NCBI RefSeq assembly: GCF_000385175.1
Contig: NZ_ARQJ01000015.1
Coordinates: 1-44,917, forward strand
Reading direction: 5' to 3'
Length of the DNA: 44,917 nucleotides
Source: Salinicoccus albus DSM 19776
GTDB taxonomy: Bacteria > Bacillota > Bacilli > Staphylococcales > Salinicoccaceae
The position numbers were made by a program, and so were the translations under genes. Below the pieces are notes generated by a model that was not told where the DNA came from, made no database searches, and saw nothing but the letters and a program-made list of their open reading frames with translations. Positions 6,024 to 15,123 of the stretch are shown here, one piece after another (positions within the stretch are counted from its first letter, which is position 1; every line of letters starts with the position of its first letter).

Positions 6024-7391
6024 TCACCTGATGATATAGTCTGCAGTTTCTTTCGCCTGCCTGACACAATCAGGCAGGCCGACACCGTAATGCGAAGCGC
6101 CTGTCAGGTACAGACCGGGATAATTGTCTGCCATATACTTATGCACAGCATCGATCCTCGATTTATGACCTGTTTTATACTGGGGCATCGATTGCTCAAG
6201 TTTGGTAACGATTGAAAATTCAGGTTTCCCTTCGATATCCATGATCTTATCAAGATCTTTCCTGGCAAGACGAATGATTTCCTCGTCAGTTTTTTCTTGA
6301 ACAATGAAGTCGCCCGGCCGTCCGACATATGCCCTTAAAAGGGCTTTTCCTTCTGGTGTGGAATGCTTCCACTTTTTATTCGTCCAGGTACAGGCTGTAA
6401 TTGCAGTATCCATTTTTTTGGCTACAACAAACCCGGTGCCGTCTATATCATTTTTAACCTGGGCACTGTCAAATGCCATAACGACAGTGGCAACACTGGT
6501 CGCTTCCATATGTTTGAAGTATTCTAGCGGAAAATCATCGAACCATCTCTTATATTGGAAATGCGGAACGGTTACAACGACATTATCATAACGTTTTGTT
6601 TCATTATTCACTGTCACGGAATAAACGCCATCCGCTTTAGTAATTGACTCAACATCCGCATTAAAATGGGTATTTACGCCTTTTTTCTGTACAGTCTTCA
6701 AAAGCTGGTCGATAAACGATTGCAGGCCATTTCTAAATTGCAGAAACTGCCCCTGTTTTTTTGTTTTACTGTGGGATGACACGGGTTTTTCGGCAATGGC
6801 ACCTTTGATCAGACTGCCATATTTATCTTCTCTTTCCTTGAAGTAAGGGAAGGTAGACATCAGACTCAGTTCATCGATATTGGTCGCATAGATTCCTGAA
6901 AGCAGTGGTTCTATCATGTTTTCAAGGACCTCATCACCAAGTCTTCTTCTGAAGAACCTTCCCACCGAAACATCCGTGTAAAGCGGCCCGGGCTTTTTAA
7001 TCAGATCCTTGCCCGCTTTTATCTTGCCCGGTACTGACACCAGATCAGTGGCAAGGAAAGGGCCGAGTTCCGTAGGGACGCCGAGTACTGCTCCCCTCGG
7101 CAGTGCTGATAGTTTTTTGTTTGCATAGATGTAGGATTGACCTGTGGAGTTTCTGACCAGTTCCCCTTCCATGCCGATTGCTGAGGCTAGCTCTGTCATA
7201 ATCTCTTTGCGCGCCAGGTATGATTCAGGCCCAAGTTCAATCGTGAATCCATCTTTTTGATATGTTCGGATCTTACCTCCGGCACGATCCGTTTTTTCAT
7301 ACAAATCCACTTCGATTCCTTCATGTTCAGAAAGATAATAAGCTGTTGCCAGACCTGTGATCCCTGCTCCGATAACTGCTGCTTTCTTCAC
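6024..7391 (-). CDS. hemY: Coproporphyrinogen III oxidase CgoX (HemY), 455 aa
   Basis: FAD enzyme that oxidises coproporphyrinogen III to coproporphyrin III in the Gram-positive heme pathway (formerly called protoporphyrinogen oxidase). The N-terminus has the dinucleotide motif VIGAGITGLATAYYL (about residues 6-20), then the FAD-binding ELGPESYLARK stretch. The C-terminus ends with LTGASHYGVGLPDCV, the second FAD contact. The start is GTG 7391 behind AAGGCGG. It is the last gene of hemE-hemH-hemY. HemQ, the final decarboxylase, is not in the window. Confidence 0.93.
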   Translation of the reverse strand: MKKAAVIGAGITGLATAYYLSEHEGIEVDLYEKTDRAGGKIRTYQKDGFTIELGPESYLARKEIMTELASAIGMEGELVRNSTGQSYIYANKKLSALPRGAVLGVPTELGPFLATDLVSVPGKIKAGKDLIKKPGPLYTDVSVGRFFRRRLGDEVLENMIEPLLSGIYATNIDELSLMSTFPYFKEREDKYGSLIKGAIAEKPVSSHSKTKKQGQFLQFRNGLQSFIDQLLKTVQKKGVNTHFNADVESITKADGVYSVTVNNETKRYDNVVVTVPHFQYKRWFDDFPLEYFKHMEATSVATVVMAFDSAQVKNDIDGTGFVVAKKMDTAITACTWTNKKWKHSTPEGKALLRAYVGRPGDFIVQEKTDEEIIRLARKDLDKIMDIEGKPEFSIVTKLEQSMPQYKTGHKSRIDAVHKYMADNYPGLYLTGASHYGVGLPDCVRQAKETADYIIR

Positions 7392-7409
7392 TGTAATCCG
7401 CCTTCTTTT

Positions 7410-8327
7410 CTAGAGTCTGTTGATTTCGTTAATCATTGCCTGTATAAATCTCTCGTCCGTGTTCGGCATCTCAGGCCTGTGATACCCTGCGCCCACGTTG
7501 TCACAAACGACTTTACACTCATAATCATTGTCGTAAAGCACCTCGAGATGTTCACATACAAATCCCAGAGGCAGATAGATAAAATGCTTGTAGCCGTAGG
7601 TATCATACAGCTCCTTCGTCAGATCCTGAACATCCGGGCCGAGCCACGGATCCGGTGTATTTCCTTCAGACTGCCATCCGATATGGACGTTTTCAAGATT
7701 TGCATGCGCTTTAACCAGGCGTGCTGTCTCTTCAAGCTGATCCGGGTATGGATCATTATGTTCTTTTATCTTCTCGGGCAGACTGTGTGCACTCACGATG
7801 GTTGCTGTTTCATCCCGCTCTTCAACAGGGATTTCATTTAATGATGATTTTACAGCCTGAGTCCAGAAATCGATAAACGGCGCCTGCTCATAAAATGACT
7901 CAACAGATTTAACCTCGATGCCATATTTTTCAGCCTCGCTCTTAGCCCGTTCATTATAGGTCCCGACTGAAAAATCGGAATAGTGCGGTGCCAGTACTAC
8001 TGAAACCGCCTCTTTAATGCCATGATTATTCATGGATTCAACCGCATCCTCGATAAAAGGATCAATATGCTTAAGTCCAATGAACAACTCATACTGCACT
8101 TCTTTTTGAGAATTATTCAACTGTGCAGCCAGTGCTTCAGCCTGCCTTTTGGTTGTGTCAGCCAGAGGTGATATACCTCCGATTGCCTCGTACCGGTCCT
8201 TCAAATCCTGGAGGGCTTCTTCGGAGGGCTTCCTGCCATGCCTGATGTGCGTGTAATACGGTTCAATATCTTCTTCTTTGTAAGGCGTACCGTACGCCAT
8301 TACCAATAATCCTTTTTTCTCTGTCAT
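7410..8327 (-). CDS. hemH: Coproporphyrin III ferrochelatase CpfC (HemH), 305 aa
   Basis: It inserts iron into coproporphyrin III. It begins [20 protein letters not shown], the usual start of staphylococcal ferrochelatases, and carries the SAHSLPEKI motif with the metal-binding histidine and a later conserved [12 protein letters not shown] region. I chose ATG 8327 rather than GTG 8336, because the family begins here and the GTG is too close to the ribosome site. The gene is 5 bp after hemE, and its ribosome site lies within the end of hemE, so the genes are coupled. Confidence 0.93.
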   Translation of the reverse strand: MTEKKGLLVMAYGTPYKEEDIEPYYTHIRHGRKPSEEALQDLKDRYEAIGGISPLADTTKRQAEALAAQLNNSQKEVQYELFIGLKHIDPFIEDAVESMNNHGIKEAVSVVLAPHYSDFSVGTYNERAKSEAEKYGIEVKSVESFYEQAPFIDFWTQAVKSSLNEIPVEERDETATIVSAHSLPEKIKEHNDPYPDQLEETARLVKAHANLENVHIGWQSEGNTPDPWLGPDVQDLTKELYDTYGYKHFIYLPLGFVCEHLEVLYDNDYECKVVCDNVGAGYHRPEMPNTDERFIQAMINEINRL

Positions 8328-8332
8328 TTGGT

Positions 8333-9358
8333 TCACTTTCCTTTACTGTATTGATGTACAAAAGCCGTTAACTTTTTCAGTGTGTCGGGGCTCACTTCCG
8401 GAAATACCCCGTGTCCCAGATTAAATATATGACCTGCGTTTCCGCCCTGATCCAATATTTCTTTTGTCTGTTTTTCAATGACCTCCCAGTCAGCAAGCAG
8501 AAGCGCCGGGTCCAGGTTGCCCTGCAGGGCCTTGCCGACACCAAGTGCTCTGGCTTCCTCAATGGATGTTCTCCAGTCGAGTCCCATGACATCCATGTCC
8601 AAACTGTTCCATTCAGGAATCAGATGCGAGGCACCGATGCCAAACACGATAACCGGTACACCCAATTTGCGGACCGCATCAATAATCCGGTTCATGGATG
8701 GAGAAAGATAATATCCGTAATCATTTTTGTTCAATGCGCCGCCCCAGGAATCGAAAATTTGAATCATTTTCGCTCCGGATTCAACCTGGGCGGTCAAATA
8801 GCGAATACTCATATCTGTCAGCTTATCCATCAGCTTAAACCAAGTATCGGGCTGATTGTACATCATCGTTTTTGTTTTATGGTAATTTTTGGACGGTCCG
8901 CCTTCAATCATGTAGCTCGCCACAGTGAATGGCGCACCGCAAAAACCGATCAGCGGTACATTCAATTTCTCTTCAGTCAGTATTTTTATCGTTTTGCAGA
9001 CATAATCGAGGTCTTTATATGGGTCAAGTTCACCGAGTTTTTCCACATCATCGATATTGCGGATCGGATTGTGTATGACCGGTCCCACACCTTTTTTTAT
9101 CTCAACATCCATGCCGATTGGCGCCAGAGGCGAAACGATATCTTTATAAAGAACCGCTGCATCAACATTGTAGTTTTCCACTGGAGTCGCCGTTAAATAA
9201 GCTGTCAGCTCAGGCTGATGCGTAATTTCCATAAGGGAGTATTTTTCTTTAACTTTGTTATATTCCGGCTGGCTGCGGCCGACCTGTCTCATGAACCACA
9301 CAGGTGTATACTCCGTCTTTTCTCCCCTCGCCGCTTTGATGATCGTATCATTGAACAA
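8333..9358 (-). CDS. hemE: Uroporphyrinogen decarboxylase HemE, 341 aa
   Basis: Cytosolic enzyme that converts uroporphyrinogen III to coproporphyrinogen III. It has the conserved N-terminal [11 protein letters not shown] stretch (the substrate-binding arginines; most homologues have MRQAGR), [13 protein letters not shown], and [10 protein letters not shown] with the catalytic-site aspartate. The start is assigned to TTG 9358, because GGAGG lies 8 bp upstream and the protein then begins [12 protein letters not shown] like its relatives. A longer frame opens at GTG 9388 but spans the ribosome site. It is the first gene of the heme operon. Confidence 0.93.
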   Translation of the reverse strand: MFNDTIIKAARGEKTEYTPVWFMRQVGRSQPEYNKVKEKYSLMEITHQPELTAYLTATPVENYNVDAAVLYKDIVSPLAPIGMDVEIKKGVGPVIHNPIRNIDDVEKLGELDPYKDLDYVCKTIKILTEEKLNVPLIGFCGAPFTVASYMIEGGPSKNYHKTKTMMYNQPDTWFKLMDKLTDMSIRYLTAQVESGAKMIQIFDSWGGALNKNDYGYYLSPSMNRIIDAVRKLGVPVIVFGIGASHLIPEWNSLDMDVMGLDWRTSIEEARALGVGKALQGNLDPALLLADWEVIEKQTKEILDQGGNAGHIFNLGHGVFPEVSPDTLKKLTAFVHQYSKGK

Positions 9359-9398
9359 TATATTTTCCTCCAATATTCTGTATATCACTCAACATTCT

Positions 9399-9427
9399 AA
9401 CATATTGTTTATAATAATTATTGTTAA
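9399..9427 (-). promoter_or_regulatory. hemEHY promoter with PerR/Fur-like box in the spacer
   Basis: On the minus strand, TTAACA (9422-9427), 17 bp and TATGTT (9399-9404). Inside lies TTATAATAATTATTG (9409-9423), which matches the PerR box TTATAAT-N-ATTATAA at 12 of 14 defined positions. This suggests peroxide- or metal-dependent control of heme synthesis; the regulator is inferred. Confidence 0.45.
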
Positions 9428-9523
9428 CTTTAAGAATGTCAAAAATTTGATTCATTTCAATTGTGTTTAACCGATAATTGGGAAAGGTATATATGATCAA
9501 GAACGATATACGAGGTGAACATA

Positions 9524-10060
9524 ATGAATTTACATTTGACAACAGGGACAGTCTCCTATCTAAAAAGCCTGAAAAAAGCGCATCCCGAAGTAAATATTGC
9601 AGCAATCGGCCATGAAGCACTTTTATATTATGAAGACGGCAGTGAATCATCTGTTTTCAAAACAAGGCGCACATTTTCATTGATCAGATCTTTTGGCGTT
9701 CTGGAAGAAAATAACACCACATCAGTACACACCATCCCGGTAGCCAGCGACAAGCGCGAAAGTATAACAGCGCATCTTTCGGAATTGTATAGTGTGGTTC
9801 AAAATGTCAGGGGGGCCCAGGCCGTAAGAATCGGGGAGTCTGTTGAGGACAGTACTTTTATCGCATTGATCCAATGGGCTGCTGCCTCTACCTATAATGA
9901 CTTTAAAGACACGGCGGATTACAGCGATTATCTGAGTGCAAAAGTATTGAAACGGTTCAGAACCGCCGAATCCCTATTCCAGGAGACCATCACTTCGAAA
10001 ATATATATGCCGCTCGAGGAGAATGTGGAATCTGATCCATATGATGAAGAGAGGAGTTAA
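9524..10060 (+). CDS. traP: TRAP / HmoB-like monooxygenase-fold protein, 178 aa
   Basis: This is the staphylococcal TRAP (target of RNAIII-activating protein) family, found between hemE and ecsB as here. It begins MNLHLTTGTVSYLKSLKKAH and ends in an antibiotic-biosynthesis-monooxygenase-like ferredoxin fold (about residues 65-165). Related B. subtilis HmoB degrades heme, which fits the heme-gene neighbourhood. The once-claimed master role in staphylococcal virulence has been disputed. The start is ATG 9524, six bases after GAGGTG; a GTG at 9515 lies within that site. It is divergent from hemE. Confidence 0.88.
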   Translation: MNLHLTTGTVSYLKSLKKAHPEVNIAAIGHEALLYYEDGSESSVFKTRRTFSLIRSFGVLEENNTTSVHTIPVASDKRESITAHLSELYSVVQNVRGAQAVRIGESVEDSTFIALIQWAAASTYNDFKDTADYSDYLSAKVLKRFRTAESLFQETITSKIYMPLEENVESDPYDEERS

Positions 10061-10094
10061 GCGACAGAAACGATCAGTCGCTTAGTTCTTTTTC
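10058..10094 (+). terminator. traP terminator
   Basis: TAAGCGAC (10058-10065) pairs with GTCGCTTA (10077-10084), followed by TTCTTTTT. It overlaps the stop codons of both convergent genes. Confidence 0.7.
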
Positions 10095-11276
10095 CTTTTT
10101 GTATACCCCTTTGCTGAGCACTCTGTTTATCAGATAGCCCCATAGTGGAAATACAGTTGCTGCATAGAAATACACCGGATGCACGACTGTAAAAATTATC
10201 GCAAAAATCAAGGAAATAACGAAAACGAGTTTATGAGAATATGCAATATAACTCTCCTGGATATACTCCCGCTTCACCGGCCATACTTTTGGCCACAGCA
10301 GATAAGCCTGGGCGGTGTAGATCTGGGACAACTGCAGGACGATGATATAAATGCCGAAAAGCACAATGATCACAGACAGATAAAGATTGGAGATCCATAT
10401 CATCACAACAGCAAAGATAATAATCAGTCGCAGTATAATCATGGGCAGATCATGATCCCTTGCAAATGTCCTGTAGAAAAGAAACTCGTACATATTTTCT
10501 TTGTTGAACGCTTTCCCTTTCGGTTTCCACAGCAGGCGGTCCAAATACTTTCTTCTTTTGAACTGTTTATCCACATGACTTACATTGGTAAACAGTGAAA
10601 CATTTCTGTAGTAACGGTTCAGCTGGACTTCTTCATATTCGATGAAAGCATTCCAATCCAAAACCTTGTGACTCCTGCTTTTGACATAAAGTGATAATGC
10701 ATATGTGAGAGTAACAGGCAGAATGACCCACAGTACATGCTGAAGAATGAGGAAGAGACTCAGTATATTCATCACAAAAACTGTAACCAGCAGTGTTACA
10801 TTTGATAAATCTGTATTAATTGCATTTTTTCTGATATGGAAGTTCGCCATGTAGAACAGTGCTGATATGATTGCAAAAACAATGACTGCAGGCAGGTCAT
10901 GACCTGAAGAAAGAATAAGTACAGCGACAGCCCCGCCGATTACAGGCTTCATAACGCTCAATGACAATGAATATCTGTCCGCATTTTTAAAATAACCTCC
11001 CATCCGCTTTTCGTAGGGAAGGAGGAATAATCCGTCCGCTTCTTTCAACAGTGATCTGTAGCCCGGTAAAACCAGCAGACTCATGATGAGTGCTGCCGTG
11101 ATATCCAGCCAGATGGAATATTCAATCGTCTGCAGTGCACCCAGCAGTGTGTATAGGAAGACACCGGCAGCGATGGTAAGAAAAATCAGGAAATGACTGT
11201 TGAATATGAACTTGCCATAATAACTCCTTCGACTGATATCCTCATTCATCCTCGGTTTAAAAAGGTGATCAGGCAT
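10074..11276 (-). CDS. ecsB: ABC transporter membrane subunit EcsB, 400 aa
   Basis: Membrane partner of EcsA. The Ecs transporter affects secretion, regulated intramembrane proteolysis and competence in Bacillus and Staphylococcus; its substrate is not settled. The protein has several hydrophobic segments (about residues 30-48, 52-72, 110-165, 170-205 and 290-370) and the family's KPRMNEDISRRSYYGKFIF start region. The ATG at 11276 overlaps the ecsA stop by 8 bp and gives a length close to B. subtilis EcsB (408). A longer in-frame start at 11339 would lie deep inside ecsA. Confidence 0.9.
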   Translation of the reverse strand: MPDHLFKPRMNEDISRRSYYGKFIFNSHFLIFLTIAAGVFLYTLLGALQTIEYSIWLDITAALIMSLLVLPGYRSLLKEADGLFLLPYEKRMGGYFKNADRYSLSLSVMKPVIGGAVAVLILSSGHDLPAVIVFAIISALFYMANFHIRKNAINTDLSNVTLLVTVFVMNILSLFLILQHVLWVILPVTLTYALSLYVKSRSHKVLDWNAFIEYEEVQLNRYYRNVSLFTNVSHVDKQFKRRKYLDRLLWKPKGKAFNKENMYEFLFYRTFARDHDLPMIILRLIIIFAVVMIWISNLYLSVIIVLFGIYIIVLQLSQIYTAQAYLLWPKVWPVKREYIQESYIAYSHKLVFVISLIFAIIFTVVHPVYFYAATVFPLWGYLINRVLSKGVYKKEKELSD

Positions 11277-12009
11277 TTTCTCTGCTGCCTCCTGTAATTT
11301 CGAGATATACTTCATCCAGGTTTTTATCCGCCATGCCAAACTCTTCCCTCAGTTCATCCAGCGTACCGACTGTGATCATTTTTCCGTTATCGATAATGGC
11401 GAAACGGTCACAATATTTCTCGGCGGTCGCCAGAATGTGAGTACTCATCAGTATGGATCTGCCCTGTGACCGTTCGTTGATCATCAGGTCAATCAGAGAA
11501 TCTATGCCTAAAGGATCCAGTCCCAAAAAAGGTTCATCGATAATGTACAATTCCGGTTTCGCCAGGAACGCACATATCAACATCACTTTCTGCTTCATCC
11601 CCTTGGAAAAATGCGTCGGAAACATATCCATCTTCGTCTTTAGCCTGAAAATTTTTAAAAGCTCGTCTGCCCGTCCAAGCGCAATGTCTTCATCAATGCC
11701 ATATGCCATTGCAGTCATCTGGATATGTTCTTTCAGGGTCAGCTCTTCGTAGAGTACAGGGGCCTCCGGGATATAGCCGAGCTGTCTTCTGTAATTTTCA
11801 GCATCATCCGCCATAGTCATGCCACTGACCCGTATTTCACCCGAATGCGGCCTCAGGAGCCCTAATATATGCTTGATGGTTGTACTCTTTCCCGCACCAT
11901 TAAGGCCGATGAGCCCAACTATTTCACCTTTTTCAATGTTCATGGAAATATCATGTATCACAGGGGTTTTAGAATAACCGCCTGTCAGATGGTTAATTTT
12001 GAGTACCAT
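11269..12009 (-). CDS. ecsA: ABC transporter ATPase EcsA, 246 aa
   Basis: ATP-binding subunit of the Ecs transporter. Walker A is GLNGAGKST (about residues 34-42), the signature is the Ecs-type FSKGMKQKV rather than LSGGQ, and Walker B is LYIIDEPFLGLDP. The start is ATG 12009 (MVLKINHLTGGYSKTPVIHD), which has AAGGAAG upstream and gives the family length; the frame upstream of it has no ribosome site. It is divergent from hit, with 85 bp between, the same arrangement as in Bacillus and Staphylococcus. Confidence 0.95.
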   Translation of the reverse strand: MVLKINHLTGGYSKTPVIHDISMNIEKGEIVGLIGLNGAGKSTTIKHILGLLRPHSGEIRVSGMTMADDAENYRRQLGYIPEAPVLYEELTLKEHIQMTAMAYGIDEDIALGRADELLKIFRLKTKMDMFPTHFSKGMKQKVMLICAFLAKPELYIIDEPFLGLDPLGIDSLIDLMINERSQGRSILMSTHILATAEKYCDRFAIIDNGKMITVGTLDELREEFGMADKNLDEVYLEITGGSRENA

Positions 12010-12094
12010 AACCGACTTCCTTTTATTTATAATCAAATATTTGTATACTTATATTAAACAAATATATCATATCAATACAATGGAGGTACAATGA

Positions 12095-12523
12095 ATGAGC
12101 AAAACAGTTTTTGAAAAAATAGCAGACGGTGAAATCCCTGGAAATATCGTATATGAAGATGACATTTGCATCGCATTCATGGATGCTTTCCCTCTGTCCA
12201 AAGGGCATACTCTGGTTGTCCCGAGAAAACCGATTGAAAATATATATGATTTGGATGAAGAGACGGGTGCCCATCTGATGAAAATCATTACTAAAGTGGC
12301 GAATGCGGTTAAAGATGCATTTGAACCCGCCGGCCTTAATGTTATTCAGAACAATGGATCTTTCGCTTCCCAATCGGTTTATCATATCCATTTCCACCTG
12401 GTGCCGAGATATGAAAATGAGTACGACGGATTTGGCTACCAGTGGAATCAGGACCCGAATGAACGTTCCGACGAAGAAAAGAAAGAGATTGAACAGATGC
12501 TCAAAGATAAACTCGATGTATAA
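12095..12523 (+). CDS. hit: HIT-family nucleotide hydrolase, 142 aa
   Basis: Histidine-triad protein of the HINT branch, which hydrolyses nucleoside phosphoramidates or dinucleotide substrates. The triad HIHFH is at residues 97-101, and the N-terminal CxxC-less FEKIADGEIPGNIVYEDD is typical. A GGAGG site precedes the ATG. It is divergent from ecsA and followed by the YtxH gene and prsA, as in staphylococci. Confidence 0.93.
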   Translation: MSKTVFEKIADGEIPGNIVYEDDICIAFMDAFPLSKGHTLVVPRKPIENIYDLDEETGAHLMKIITKVANAVKDAFEPAGLNVIQNNGSFASQSVYHIHFHLVPRYENEYDGFGYQWNQDPNERSDEEKKEIEQMLKDKLDV

Positions 12524-12577
12524 CTGATATAATCTACGGGTAATATTCTATAAACAGCTAAAGGACGTGAAAATCAA

Positions 12578-12961
12578 ATGAAAATTAAAAACCTTGGCAT
12601 CGGATTTCTTGTTGGTGTCACCGGGGGCGCCCTGATTGCAGTATTAAACGCACCCAAATCAGGCAGCGACCTCCAGTCCTCCCTCAGATCAAATTCAGAC
12701 AGCATGAAATCCCAAATGAACCAATTGAAGATTGAAGCTGGTGAAGTCAAATCATCATTCCTGACAACCAAGCATGAGTCCCAGGAAGTATTCAAAACAC
12801 TGGGCGATGAAATTAAAACAATGGTCAATAACTTCCAGGCTGACATCAATCCGAATATTGAACGTCTTAAAGAGAACGGGGAGAATCTCCAGAATCGCGG
12901 AGAAGAAATTCAGAAATCGGTCAGTAATATACAGGATAACTTTAAGTTTAAGTTTAAATAA
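12578..12961 (+). CDS. YtxH-domain protein, 127 aa
   Basis: A single glycine-rich membrane segment at the N-terminus (LGIGFLVGVTGGALIAVL, about residues 5-22) is followed by NAPKSGSDLQ, the typical YtxH/YtxG-type junction, and then a long charged helical tail likely to form a coiled coil. Members are small membrane-associated proteins, sometimes annotated as general stress or gas-vesicle-like. No enzymatic role is expected. AAAGGACG precedes the ATG, and the gene has its own terminator. Confidence 0.8.
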   Translation: MKIKNLGIGFLVGVTGGALIAVLNAPKSGSDLQSSLRSNSDSMKSQMNQLKIEAGEVKSSFLTTKHESQEVFKTLGDEIKTMVNNFQADINPNIERLKENGENLQNRGEEIQKSVSNIQDNFKFKFK

Positions 12962-12972
12962 TTGTCATTCAG

Positions 12973-13006
12973 CAGCGGTGTACAATCATTTGTACCCCGC
13001 TGTTAT
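12973..13006 (+). terminator. Terminator after the YtxH gene
   Basis: CAGCGG-GTACA (12973-12984) pairs with TGTAC-CCGCTG (12991-13002) and is followed by TTATATT. Confidence 0.7.
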
Positions 13007-13054
13007 ATTGTGATATATTGACATCTGTAGTTAAAACTAAAGGAGATTTGTGCA

Positions 13055-14137
13055 ATGAAGAAAAAACTAGCTCCGATTGTCATCGGTGTCGGACTGATTG
13101 GCCTTGCAGGTTGCGCAGGAGGCAATGACAGCGGGGATTCAGAGAACGGAAGCAGCGACAGCGGTGAAACAGAATTTGGTGATGTACTTGCAACAAGTGA
13201 TGCCGGAGAGGTAACCTCAGACGATATACTTAATCAAATTGGCACGGATCAGGTCGCCAATCAAACATTCCAGTTAACATTGGATACGATCCTGCAGGAT
13301 AAATACAGCGACGAAGTAGATGTAGAGGAAGTGGAGTCTCAAGTCGACGAACAGGTTGAACAGATGGGCGGTGAAGAACAGTTTTCCATGATGCTTCAAC
13401 AGCAGCAGCCGGGCGTGACTGTTGAAGATTATAAACAACAGCGCGTTAACAATGCATATCATGATCAGTTTTTCCAGGAGCAATTTGAAATCACGGATGA
13501 GGAAGCCATAGATTCAGTCAGAGAAGCTTCCCACATTCTGATTGGCGTTCAGCCGGAAGAAGGCGAACAACAGCAGCAACAGCAACAAATGCAGCAGCCT
13601 CAAAGCGATCTGACGGATGAAGAAGCTCAGGAAAAAGCCAACTCTCTAAAAGAGGAACTGGATAACGGTGCCGACTTCGGAGAACTCGCTTCAGAAAACT
13701 CCGATGATCAGGGCAGTGCTCAGAACAACGGGCAACTGGGTTACGTACAGCAGGGTCAAATGGTGGAAGAATTTGAAAACACCCTCTGGGAACTTGAACC
13801 CGGTGAAGTTTCAGAACCTGTACAATCAGAGAATGGATATCATATCATCAAACGCCATGAAGAAGAAAACATCGAAGAAGACCTGCCGACGATCAAACAG
13901 CAGGTTGTCAACCAGCGCATACAGGAAAATCAGGATCAAGTGCTTCAGTTCTACAGGGATGTGCTTGAGGAATACAATGCAGAATTCGAAAATGAAGAAA
14001 TCAGGACATTTATCGAAGATACTTACCTGAATCCGGAGTCTGAAGAATCAACAGAACAAGGCTCAGGTTCAGGCGGAGAGTCTTCGGAAGAATCCACTGA
14101 AGAGGCTTCTTCCGAAGAAGAGTCCACTGAAGAATAA
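13055..14137 (+). CDS. prsA: PrsA foldase lipoprotein (parvulin PPIase), 360 aa
   Basis: Extracytoplasmic peptidyl-prolyl isomerase that folds secreted proteins at the outer face of the membrane. The signal peptide ends in a perfect lipobox, LAGC (C20). A SurA-like helical domain covers about residues 35-145, and the parvulin domain starts at ASHILIGV (about 157) and ends at NGYHIIKRH (about 268). Two unusual features stand out. A glutamine-rich loop (about 165-180) sits inside the first parvulin strand region, and the last 35 residues are a Ser/Glu/Gly tail. AAGGAG precedes the ATG. Confidence 0.93.
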   Translation: MKKKLAPIVIGVGLIGLAGCAGGNDSGDSENGSSDSGETEFGDVLATSDAGEVTSDDILNQIGTDQVANQTFQLTLDTILQDKYSDEVDVEEVESQVDEQVEQMGGEEQFSMMLQQQQPGVTVEDYKQQRVNNAYHDQFFQEQFEITDEEAIDSVREASHILIGVQPEEGEQQQQQQQMQQPQSDLTDEEAQEKANSLKEELDNGADFGELASENSDDQGSAQNNGQLGYVQQGQMVEEFENTLWELEPGEVSEPVQSENGYHIIKRHEEENIEEDLPTIKQQVVNQRIQENQDQVLQFYRDVLEEYNAEFENEEIRTFIEDTYLNPESEESTEQGSGSGGESSEESTEEASSEEESTEE

Positions 14138-14138
14138 T

Positions 14139-14173
14139 AAGAAGCCCGCTCAACAAATGAGCGGGCTTCTTTT
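14139..14173. terminator. Bidirectional terminator between prsA and yhaM
   Basis: AGAAGCCCGCTCA (14140-14152) pairs with TGAGCGGGCTTCT (14158-14170), followed by TTTATT; A-rich sequence on the other side serves yhaM. Confidence 0.95.
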
Positions 14174-15122
14174 ATTCGAACGACTCCGGTTTGTAGAGCG
14201 ATCTGCCTTCAAGCGGGAACAGACGCTCAGTAAACTGTCCTTTATCCGCCTTATTCAGATGCTTGTCCATCATCATCATCCGGGCGTCGATATTATCAAT
14301 ATAATGAAGTATCTCCGCCTCTTTGAGCATCGGCTGTTTGGGTGAACCATATTCAAGCTTGCCGTGATGACTTAAAATCATATGTTTAAGCAGCATCACT
14401 TCTTCGCTTTCAATATTGAGCTCTTCGGCCACCCTGGCCACTTCTTCGCTTGCGATGACAATGTGACCAATCAGATTACCTTCTGTGGTGTAGGTGGTAC
14501 CCACAGGTCCAGTCAGCTCTTTGACTTTGCCAACATCATGCAGAATGATCGCACTGTATAACAGGCTGCGGTTGAGTGACGGATATATGTCACACAGGGA
14601 CTCTGCAGTCCTCAGCATGAAGTGGACATGGTAGGCAAGGCCGGATACGAAGTCATGATGATAGGTCATGGCTGCAGGATACGAGAGAAATTCTTTTCTG
14701 TATTTGTTCAATATCTGCCTGACGATTCTCTGCAGGCTCCCATTTTCAATTTTAATGACGTAATCCATAATACTTTCATGAAGGGTTTCTTCATCAATTG
14801 GTGCCTTTTCAACAAAATCTTTGGGACTCAGACCGTCCTCATCACCCGCTGTTCTGAAAGCGGCGATCTTCATCTGTTTCTTTCCGCGGTAATCGATGAC
14901 ATCGCCTTTCACTTTAATCAAAGTTTCGGGTTTAAGGACTTCCATATCTTCTTTCGTCACAGTCCAGAGTTTCGCTTCTATTTCCCCTGTTTTATCCTGC
15001 AGATACAGTGTCATATACGGTTTTCCCTGTGTAGTTACACCCTGCTGGCTCCTTTTGATCAGGTAGAAGGCCTCGACCGAATCTCCCGGTTTAAGTTTCT
15101 CCACATTATTAATCTGAGACAC
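14172..15122 (-). CDS. yhaM: 3'-5' exoribonuclease YhaM (CBF1), 316 aa
   Basis: Trims short single-stranded RNA or DNA from the 3' end. Residues 12-90 form an OB fold ([20 protein letters not shown], then [14 protein letters not shown]). Residues 155-300 form the HD phosphohydrolase domain, with [20 protein letters not shown] giving H195-D196. It is the last gene of yhaO-yhaN-yhaM. The GTG at 15122 follows the yhaN stop at once and has only a GAGG directly against it, so the exact start is uncertain by a few codons. Confidence 0.92.
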   Translation of the reverse strand: MSQINNVEKLKPGDSVEAFYLIKRSQQGVTTQGKPYMTLYLQDKTGEIEAKLWTVTKEDMEVLKPETLIKVKGDVIDYRGKKQMKIAAFRTAGDEDGLSPKDFVEKAPIDEETLHESIMDYVIKIENGSLQRIVRQILNKYRKEFLSYPAAMTYHHDFVSGLAYHVHFMLRTAESLCDIYPSLNRSLLYSAIILHDVGKVKELTGPVGTTYTTEGNLIGHIVIASEEVARVAEELNIESEEVMLLKHMILSHHGKLEYGSPKQPMLKEAEILHYIDNIDARMMMMDKHLNKADKGQFTERLFPLEGRSLYKPESFE

Positions 15123-15123
15123 C

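Noticed and set aside
8411-9196. A 261-codon plus-strand frame opposite hemE.
   Set aside because: It lies wholly antisense to the strongly conserved hemE and has no ribosome site or recognisable domain.
13555-13605. CAG/CAA-rich repeat considered as a microsatellite or CRISPR-like repeat.
   Set aside because: It encodes the glutamine-rich loop of PrsA in frame and has no repeat-spacer pattern. No CRISPR array was seen anywhere in the window.
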